In this document: piece after piece, positions 1 to 4,550 of the stretch
How positions within the stretch are numbered: the stretch's first letter is position 1
Layout: each line of letters begins with the position of its first letter
From: an uncultured Planctomycetaceae bacterium
Lineage (GTDB): Bacteria > Planctomycetota > Planctomycetia > Pirellulales > Pirellulaceae
NCBI GenBank assembly: GCA_937904535.1
Contig: CALELC010000239.1
Coordinates: 1 to 5,508, forward strand
Direction: 5' to 3'
Length of the DNA: 5,508 nt
Notes under the pieces: generated by a model
What the model saw: only the letters and a program-made list of their open reading frames with translations
The model's database searches: none
Told to the model about the DNA's origin: nothing
Translations under genes and position numbers: made by a program

Positions 1-52
1 GGGCCCGCAGTGCGTTGCCTGGGGCCGGAGGCAGGATGGCGCTAGTTTGCAA
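1..52 (-). CDS. Possible start of a further gene running off the left edge (partial, very tentative)
   Basis: Downstream of the adaptor gene on the same strand, one frame stays open to the window edge. It could start at a TTG at 52-50, overlapping the end of the adaptor gene by 11 bases, and would begin LQTSAILPPAPGNALRA. No ATG is available between the adaptor stop codon and the edge, and only about 17 codons are visible, so coding cannot be tested here. In planctomycetes I would expect HlyD-type adaptor pairs to be followed by a membrane partner, such as an M50-type peptidase/HlyD protein or a transporter. That is context and not evidence. It could equally be non-coding. Confidence 0.2.
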   Translation of the reverse strand, partial: MQTSAILPPAPGNALRA

Positions 53-1049
53 TTCCTGCGGGATAAACAACGATGTCGGCTTCCATACCCGGTTTAAAAA
101 CCCATTCCTCACCGATCTGTTGGTTTTCGATTTCGACCCAAATGCGATGGCGATGATTGAGATCGATCTCGCTGCTGACAAAGCCAATCCGGCCGTCGAT
201 TTCCACGGCGTCTCGGGTGTCCGTCGTGTTGGCGGTACCGCTCGTCAGCGACGCACGACGACTGGTGTAGATGTAAACCTTGACAGGGGTGCCACGCACG
301 ATTTGTCCCGCGTGCTGGAGCGCATCGATGTCGCCTTCCACGCGTAGCTTGTCGAGCTGAACCAATTGCAACACCGGTGATCCCGCCTGCACCCATTCAC
401 CGAGTTGGGAGATGCGGTTTTCAATATAACCCGCAAATGGAGCGACGATTTTGCGACGCGCCAGTTCATGCTCCGCGAGTTCGCGTTCAGTCCGCTTGGC
501 GATGTACTGCACTTTGGCGACGTTCTCTTGCAATTCGGCCAGCTCGATCCGCAAGCCGGCTGTGTCGGCTTCGAGGATTTTCTTCTCCATTTCCCAGCGA
601 GGAGTCGCACCTTGACGGCGAAGTTCCTTATAGGCTTCTGCCTCGGCCTTGGCCAATTGTTCGCTCTTGACGGCGTTGCGGTAATTGATGTCGTTGAGCG
701 CGTTGAGCTCGGCCTCGCGTTCTTCTGCCTGGCGTAGCCGCAGTGCCAATTGAGCTTGGGTGTCGTCGATCAACGCCAACACATCACCCGCTTTAACGTT
801 GGCTCCTTCGACGGCCAGCATCTCGGTAATCCGGCCTTCGGCGCCGGCTGGCACGCGAATGTTTTGAATGGTTTTGACCAGGCAGTTCTGTGCTTGTACT
901 GCGGACGAGCTGCTCGGAGCGTTGGTTGGCGCTGCCTGAGGACGCCCGAGACTGGCAGGGCTAGTAGGTGTCTGCGCAGTTGCCCACGATCCGGCTAACG
1001 CGACGGTGGCGAGCAGGATCGAGAACTGAGCGGGTGGCGTTAGTCGCAT
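42..1049 (-). CDS. HlyD-family periplasmic adaptor (membrane-fusion) protein, exported, 335 aa
   Basis: This is a membrane-fusion/adaptor protein of the HlyD/RND-adaptor superfamily, which bridges an inner-membrane transporter to the outer envelope. Residues 1-25 look like a Sec signal peptide, with a hydrophobic core (ILLATVALAGSW) and an ATA|Q cleavage-like site. A Pro/Ser/Ala-rich linker follows to about 55. Residues 64-95 form the first half of the lipoyl-like (barrel-sandwich) domain (IRVPAGAEGRI, VKAGDVLALID). Residues 96-198 are a long Ala/Glu/Leu-rich coiled-coil hairpin. Residues 200-232 are the second lipoyl half (IVAPFAGYIENRISQLGEWV), and 235-330 are the beta-barrel and following region, ending KPGMEADIVVYPAG. 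I chose the ATG at 1049 because AAGGAG sits 7 bases upstream and the signal peptide begins right there; a longer reading back to 1199 adds a Cys-rich, unlikely N-terminus. It follows the GAF-HlyD gene by 70 bases and is probably co-transcribed. The cargo is unknown. Confidence 0.9.
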   Translation of the reverse strand: MRLTPPAQFSILLATVALAGSWATAQTPTSPASLGRPQAAPTNAPSSSSAVQAQNCLVKTIQNIRVPAGAEGRITEMLAVEGANVKAGDVLALIDDTQAQLALRLRQAEEREAELNALNDINYRNAVKSEQLAKAEAEAYKELRRQGATPRWEMEKKILEADTAGLRIELAELQENVAKVQYIAKRTERELAEHELARRKIVAPFAGYIENRISQLGEWVQAGSPVLQLVQLDKLRVEGDIDALQHAGQIVRGTPVKVYIYTSRRASLTSGTANTTDTRDAVEIDGRIGFVSSEIDLNHRHRIWVEIENQQIGEEWVFKPGMEADIVVYPAGIAN

Positions 1050-1056
1050 CAAAAGG

Positions 1057-1062
1057 CTCCTT
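1057..1062 (-). promoter_or_regulatory. Ribosome binding site of the periplasmic adaptor gene
   Basis: AAGGAG on the minus strand lies 7 bases before the ATG at 1049 and decides the start of the adaptor gene. It sits inside a short near-palindrome, GGTTCCAAGGAGCC (1055-1068), which could form a weak hairpin with a CAAG loop over the site. Whether that affects translation cannot be judged from sequence. Confidence 0.75.
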
Positions 1063-1119
1063 GGAACCGGTAAGCAACAAGAATGGAAGTGCAAGAATCG
1101 GACGGGGGGCAACCCAAGG

Positions 1120-3168
1120 CTAGAACAAAAACTTGCACAGCCATTCATAAACTTCGTGGAACAAAACAAAGCCCGCGGCCCGCTTGCCGCACTGCACATT
1201 GGCGATCACCTTCGCGCCAGGTCGCGGTGATTTCTGTTCGAGCTGCTCCCGATCGGGGATCGCTCGCATCTTCACCGTCGAACCGTGTTCTGGATTGACT
1301 TGAGCGCGAAGCTGGACTTCCTGCCGCGGCAATTCAGCTTGCATCGGTTCGTCCGGATGGGTCGCCAAGACATAACGGACCGGCAGCGTCGGTTGATCGA
1401 CTTCTCGGATGCGCTGGTCCAAATGGCCCATCCGCTTATCGGGCATTTCCAGTTCCAAATACAACGGCTGGCTCAGATCCGCGATCTCCAGCAGCACCTG
1501 ACCGGTCATCACCGGCCGGCTGCGAAGCGTCTTCTCGACATCCCAACTCATCACGATGCCATCGATCGGCGCTCGAATGACCAACTGCTCCGCTCGTGCG
1601 GTCTGTAACTGCAGCTTCTCACGGAGCGCGGCGAGTCGGACCTCGTACTCGCGCTCTTCGCCCTGCAATTGCTTCTGCTCATTCTGGTCGAGGGTGCGGC
1701 GGGATGCCGTGAGTACACCGCGGACTCGGTTAAACTCCGCGGTGGTGGTTTGGATTTGACCGACCAATTCGGTCATGTCCATTTCGATTTGGCGATTGCG
1801 TAGTCGGATCAGCGGATCGCCTGCCTTGACCACTGAACTGTGATCAGCGAGGACCTCAATCACTTCGCCATCGATCGGCGCAAAGACATCGCGCCGCACC
1901 TGCGGCTCGAGTTTGCCTTCGGCTTCCAGCTGCAGTTCCATTGGGATGAAGAACAGCCCTAAGGCGACTAACGCAATGGCGACCAGCACCGCGATTGTCT
2001 TGGGCAGCATGCGGCCGCGGAACAGTTCCGTCGACTTTCCGAGCGTCCTCCAGACCGGCATCAAGAACAGATTGCTGTGCGAGAGCGAGTTGGCGATCGC
2101 CCGCGTGCCGTGTTCGTAAACCAGGTCGACCCGAGCGTGGAAGATGTCCGGCGGCAAGTCGCTTTCGATCTGTTCGACGATCAGAGCGCCGATCACCTCG
2201 CCGCGGTGGGCGTTGTCGCGGTCGACTTGCCCGGCGGCTCCCTGTTCGGCTTCGCTGCCGCGCTGCGGCTCACGGAGGGGCAACACTGCGATGTTGCGGC
2301 CATAAGATAGGTCGACGTATTCTTCGAGCGCTTCTTCGATTTGGGGCGGCAAATCTTCGGTTGTACCGTCATGCCAGAGCGGCTCACCGGCGGCGACGAC
2401 GCGCGTAGCCAGGCGGTTGAGCGCCGAGACGATGTTCGAGCGGTTCTCGATCGTGTCTTGGCCGCTGATCGCCTGGACGCGGCATTTGTTGCCGCGTTTG
2501 ATCGCCACGCTCACGCGGTCACAGCCGATCATCCGGCGGCCTTCGTTGGCCACCACGTACACCGTTTCTCGCAGGTCGAGCGATTCGTGCGCGGCCCGCG
2601 CGAACGAGTCCGCCTGTTGCCACAGCGCTTGGCGATCGCTGAAGGCCCGCAGCTTTTGGCTCCGCAGCCAGTCGGCGGCCAGCTCGCACATCTGCTGCAG
2701 AAACCGCAGATAGCCTTTTTGCGTTTCGGGCGCGGTGTCGGGACGCTGGAAAATCTCGACCAAGCCGTCGGCGTTGCCATCGTGCTTCAGCGGCGCGAGT
2801 ACCAGCAGATAACGGGTCGGATTGCCCTCGGCGTCTCCATCGGTGGTGCCGGAGTAGGGCGGGACCAACAGGTTCTGCCCCGCATGCGCGACGCGCTGGA
2901 TCAAGCGGCGGTGACGGTCGGAGTCGTCGCTGCCAGCGGCCAGCACCGTCGGCTCAGCGTTGATCTGGTACTGGAGTTTCAGTTGACGATCGTCGTCGAG
3001 CAACCAAACCGCGCCCCCGGCGGCGGCCAGCGCCGTGACGATCCGTTGCAGGAACTCGGGATAGAACTCTTCGGCGGTAGCACCGCTCTTGGCAAGCGAG
3101 GCAATCTCGTTGACCAATCCGCGGATTTGCTGCTTGGTCTCTTCGACCGTTTGCTGATTGACCGTCAT
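1120..3168 (-). CDS. GAF-GAF-transmembrane-HlyD fusion protein (sensor-linked membrane-fusion protein), 682 aa
   Basis: The N-terminal half resembles two GAF-type sensor domains: about 35-170 (FYPEFLQRIVTAL, GGAVWLLDDD, ending QMCELAADWLRSQ) and about 195-360 (YVVANEGRRMIGCDRVSVAI, GEVIGALIVEQ). A Lys/Arg-containing stretch (TLGKSTELFRGRMLPK) precedes one membrane helix at 389-409 (nucleotides 1942-2004), placing the GAF half in the cytoplasm and the rest outside. Residues 420-458 are the first lipoyl-like half (FAPIDGEVIEVL, VVKAGDPLIRLRN), 460-528 a coiled-coil hairpin, 530-565 the second half (IRAPIDGIVMSW), then beta-barrel-like sequence and a C-terminal VLFHEVYEWLCKF segment. It is presumably an inner-membrane adaptor whose export role is tuned by a cytoplasmic ligand; the ligand and cargo are unknown. 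I chose the ATG at 3168. It lacks a clear Shine-Dalgarno, but the alternative TTG at 3264 adds 32 Cys-rich residues that look non-coding. It is first of two adaptor genes. The GAF assignment is by fold pattern, the HlyD half is clear. Confidence 0.87.
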   Translation of the reverse strand: MTVNQQTVEETKQQIRGLVNEIASLAKSGATAEEFYPEFLQRIVTALAAAGGAVWLLDDDRQLKLQYQINAEPTVLAAGSDDSDRHRRLIQRVAHAGQNLLVPPYSGTTDGDAEGNPTRYLLVLAPLKHDGNADGLVEIFQRPDTAPETQKGYLRFLQQMCELAADWLRSQKLRAFSDRQALWQQADSFARAAHESLDLRETVYVVANEGRRMIGCDRVSVAIKRGNKCRVQAISGQDTIENRSNIVSALNRLATRVVAAGEPLWHDGTTEDLPPQIEEALEEYVDLSYGRNIAVLPLREPQRGSEAEQGAAGQVDRDNAHRGEVIGALIVEQIESDLPPDIFHARVDLVYEHGTRAIANSLSHSNLFLMPVWRTLGKSTELFRGRMLPKTIAVLVAIALVALGLFFIPMELQLEAEGKLEPQVRRDVFAPIDGEVIEVLADHSSVVKAGDPLIRLRNRQIEMDMTELVGQIQTTTAEFNRVRGVLTASRRTLDQNEQKQLQGEEREYEVRLAALREKLQLQTARAEQLVIRAPIDGIVMSWDVEKTLRSRPVMTGQVLLEIADLSQPLYLELEMPDKRMGHLDQRIREVDQPTLPVRYVLATHPDEPMQAELPRQEVQLRAQVNPEHGSTVKMRAIPDREQLEQKSPRPGAKVIANVQCGKRAAGFVLFHEVYEWLCKFLF
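1942..2004 (-). other. Single transmembrane segment dividing the GAF half from the HlyD half
   Basis: Codons 389-409 of the 682-aa protein encode a continuous hydrophobic helix (IAVLVAIALVALGLFFIP) flanked by positive residues on its N-terminal side. By the positive-inside rule the GAF domains face the cytoplasm and the lipoyl/coiled-coil part faces the periplasm. Confidence 0.85.
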
Positions 3169-3345
3169 TTGCGTTTCAGGACAGGACCAGGATGCATCAC
3201 AGAGCACACGCTGCGGGAGCGAACACCCCGCGCCGAGCGCTACCGTACAAGAGTTGGCCGCCAAGGTGCCACTTCAATCACTCCGACTTGGGCGCAACCG
3301 CGTTTCGGTCGCCACGGAAACGGCAAAATTCGTGACCTCTTCGAC

Positions 3346-3374
3346 TGGAAAAGTGGTTGTACGTAATGTATAAC
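3346..3374 (+). promoter_or_regulatory. Candidate sigma70-type promoter for the small hypothetical gene
   Basis: TGGAAA (3346-3351, 4 of 6 to TTGACA), a 17-base spacer and TATAAC (3369-3374, 5 of 6 to TATAAT) form a reasonable rightward promoter in the AT-rich part of the intergenic region. Transcription would start near 3381, giving a leader of roughly 70 bases. Planctomycete promoters are less well characterised than E. coli ones, so this is a pattern match only. Confidence 0.35.
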
Positions 3375-3375
3375 C
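3355..3375. promoter_or_regulatory. 21-base imperfect palindrome, candidate operator
   Basis: GGTTGTAC (3355-3362), the spacer GTAAT and GTATAACC (3368-3375) make an inverted repeat in which 7 of 8 arm positions are complementary; the odd pair is G-T. Its right arm covers the candidate -10 element, the usual place for a repressor operator. It lies between divergent genes, so it could serve either or both. No regulator gene is in the window to assign it to. Confidence 0.4.
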
Positions 3376-3389
3376 TTAGAAACGCAATA

Positions 3390-3417
3390 GGGGAAGCGAT
3401 TTTCTATTCATTTCCCC
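3390..3417 (+). repeat. Inverted repeat GGGGAA/TTCCCC in the presumed leader
   Basis: GGGGAA (3390-3395) and TTCCCC (3412-3417) are exactly complementary across a 16-base AT-rich loop. If transcription begins near 3381 this would be a hairpin in the 5' leader of the small hypothetical gene, about 30 bases before its start codon. It could equally be a second protein-binding site. A 6-base match of this kind can arise by chance. Confidence 0.25.
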
Positions 3418-3448
3418 GCTTACACCCTTGTGATGCCGGATCCCTCTG

Positions 3449-3895
3449 TTGCTCAACGACGTCGCAGCGCCGTCCAATGACCTTGCGAACTTGGTCGAGC
3501 AGTCCCAGGAATCCGCTCCCGGTGCGCTGCATACGGTGCACGACCGGCTCAGCTTGCTCACGCAGCAGATCAACCGCCTGCAGCGGAGCGTGCGGCTAGC
3601 GATTGAAGCGGAGTTCGCCGGCTGGTCCGGCCAGAACTACGGCTCGCTGCGAGCCAATCAAGACGTGGCCCGGATGATCCAGCAGACGGTCGATGGGCAC
3701 GGGCTGCGGCTGCGCTGCCCCGAGTGCGGGCATCCGGCGATTCTGCGGTGTAGCTCGCGGCCCGGAGTGCCTGATGGAGTGTTTGTGTTCGATCACACGA
3801 TCGCGGGGCGACGAACGTTCCATGGCGGCGGCTCGACGCTGCCGGTGCTGCGAGTGGTGAGCAAGCCGCCACGGCAGCGCAAGGCCAATGCCTGA
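3449..3895 (+). CDS. Hypothetical protein with CxxC zinc-ribbon-like C-terminal domain, 148 aa
   Basis: I cannot assign a function. Residues 1-60 are largely helical, with a coiled-coil-like stretch (LSLLTQQINRLQRSVRLAIEA, about 35-55). From about 88 comes a compact domain with LRCPECGHPAILRC (Cys90, Cys93, Cys101), then VFVFDH (111-116), GRRTFHGG (120-127) and a short basic tail. The CPEC pair suggests half of a zinc knuckle; Cys101, His95, His116 or His125 could supply further ligands. I associate this C-terminal pattern with planctomycete hypothetical proteins, from memory and unverified. There is no signal peptide or membrane segment, so it is probably cytoplasmic. The start is uncertain: TTG at 3449 is the longest reading after an in-frame TGA at 3431-3433, with only a weak GGA before it. 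The nearby ATG at 3433 is in another frame and stops after 15 codons. The gene stands alone, diverging from the adaptor operon. Confidence 0.75.
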   Translation: MLNDVAAPSNDLANLVEQSQESAPGALHTVHDRLSLLTQQINRLQRSVRLAIEAEFAGWSGQNYGSLRANQDVARMIQQTVDGHGLRLRCPECGHPAILRCSSRPGVPDGVFVFDHTIAGRRTFHGGGSTLPVLRVVSKPPRQRKANA

Positions 3896-3924
3896 GAGCC
3901 GCTCAGACGCCAGTGAAGCTGGCG
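3892..3924. terminator. Two adjacent small hairpins between convergent genes, possible terminator
   Basis: CTGAG-AGCCG-CTCAG (3892-3906) overlaps the stop codon of the small hypothetical gene and is followed one base later by CGCCAG-TGAAG-CTGGCG (3908-3924). Both are perfect stems of 5 and 6 pairs with 5-base loops. They lie in the 112-base spacer between convergent genes. Neither has a following T-run on either strand, so a classic intrinsic terminator is not supported. The rest of the spacer to 4007 shows nothing I can name. Confidence 0.35.
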
Positions 3925-4007
3925 CCTGCGATCGTCGGCGGCCCAGCAGGGGCGCGGTGGTCTCAGCGAGGCGGTTGGGATCGAGCCCTGGGCAATCGCA
4001 GCCGAGC

Positions 4008-4424
4008 TCAGCGGTAATGAAACGTCAGCGGTGCATGGACATCGGGATGCAAACTAGCGTGCACCGGGCAGTGCTTGGCAGCCGCTTCCAAACGCGTGCG
4101 ATGTTCGCCTTCTGGCACCGCGGAGGCCGGGATGACGATCTCAGTTGCCAGCGAAGCGATCCGCCGCACCGGCTGCTGCGTCATCTCCTTGACCACGGTC
4201 GCCGTCGCGCCGCTGAGGTCAATGTTGTGCCGCTGGGCGACCAGCCCCATCGTGGTCAGCACGCAATTGGCTAGCGCCGTGGCGACCAAATCCGTCGGCG
4301 AAAAGTCGGCTCCTCGGCCGCCGTTATCCAGCGGCGCATCGGTGGCCAGCGTCGACCTGCTGGGACCGTGAGTCGCCACGCAGCGCAGGCTGCCTTCGTA
4401 AATCGCCTTGATCTCAACGCCCAT
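4008..4424 (-). CDS. OsmC family protein (thiol-dependent peroxidase-like), 138 aa
   Basis: OsmC/Ohr-family proteins are small cytoplasmic dimers; characterised members reduce organic hydroperoxides with two conserved cysteines. Both are here: Cys54 in the helix SPTDLVATALANCVLTTMG (42-60) and Cys119 in KHCPVHASL (117-125). Length (138) and fold order fit: N-terminal strands with GSLRCVATHGPS (11-22), the central helix, a beta segment with PVRRIASLATEIVIP (85-99), then the second Cys helix and a final strand ending LTFHYR. The version is closer to general OsmC-like proteins than to Ohr, which usually has CPVSNA at the second Cys, so the substrate is not settled. The ATG at 4424 is preferred because AGGAG lies 8 bases upstream; a GTG at 4433 would overlap that site. 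It follows the glycyl-tRNA synthetase gene by 126 bases on the same strand. Confidence 0.93.
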   Translation of the reverse strand: MGVEIKAIYEGSLRCVATHGPSRSTLATDAPLDNGGRGADFSPTDLVATALANCVLTTMGLVAQRHNIDLSGATATVVKEMTQQPVRRIASLATEIVIPASAVPEGEHRTRLEAAAKHCPVHASLHPDVHAPLTFHYR

Positions 4425-4432
4425 GCGGGGCA

Positions 4433-4437
4433 CTCCT
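4433..4437 (-). promoter_or_regulatory. Ribosome binding site of the OsmC-family gene
   Basis: AGGAG on the minus strand, 8 bases before the ATG at 4424, selects this start over the in-frame GTG at 4433, which would sit on top of the site itself. Confidence 0.7.
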
Positions 4438-4509
4438 CATTGACTTTGAATCTGGAAAATGAACGGCTGACCCTGCCGCCGCGCCCTGCCAAAGCAGAGC
4501 GCTTCTTGG

Positions 4510-4527
4510 GGCGGCAACACGGCCGCC
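4510..4527 (-). terminator. GC-rich hairpin after the glycyl-tRNA synthetase gene, weak terminator candidate
   Basis: In the 126-base spacer between the synthetase stop codon and the OsmC start, GGCGGC (4510-4515) and GCCGCC (4522-4527) form a 6-pair GC stem with a 6-base loop, 24 bases past the stop codon. There is no T-run after it, so termination is unproven. If it does terminate, the OsmC gene would need its own promoter in 4425-4509, where I see no convincing -35/-10 pair. Confidence 0.25.
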
Positions 4528-4550
4528 GAGCTTAGCTGTCGGCGCGCGTG

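Larger units (their letters stand above)
3169..3448. other. Divergent intergenic region, 280 bases
   Basis: This stretch separates the leftward GAF-HlyD gene from the rightward small hypothetical gene and should hold promoters for both. The part next to the left gene (3169-3300) is GC-rich and shows no promoter I would defend. It does contain a perfect TTGGC-C-GCCAA palindrome (3254-3264) and a 10-codon leader-like ORF. The part from 3325 to 3420 is distinctly more AT-rich and carries the 21-base palindrome, the candidate rightward promoter and the GGGGAA/TTCCCC inverted repeat listed separately. Confidence 0.7.

Noticed and set aside
1050..1199. N-terminal extension of the periplasmic adaptor to 1199
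   Set aside because: It overlaps the end of the upstream gene and adds a Cys/Phe-rich stretch before a clean signal peptide, whose ATG has a good ribosome binding site.
3169..3264. N-terminal extension of the GAF-HlyD protein to a TTG at 3264
   Set aside because: The extra 32 residues contain five Cys and no domain logic, and they run through what should be regulatory sequence. The ATG at 3168 leads directly into plausible helical protein.
2341..3366. A 341-codon open frame on the plus strand
   Set aside because: It is fully antisense to the GAF-HlyD gene over most of its length, and its translation is rich in Arg, Ala, Gln and His with no recognisable domain. Long mirror frames are common opposite GC-biased genes.
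3570..3872. A 100-codon minus-strand frame opposite the small hypothetical gene
   Set aside because: It is low-complexity Ala/Ser/Arg translation with no domain, while the plus-strand reading carries CPEC and VFVFDH patterns.
3888..4274. A 128-codon plus-strand frame across the convergent spacer
   Set aside because: It is largely antisense to the OsmC-family gene, and its composition is typical of a shadow frame.
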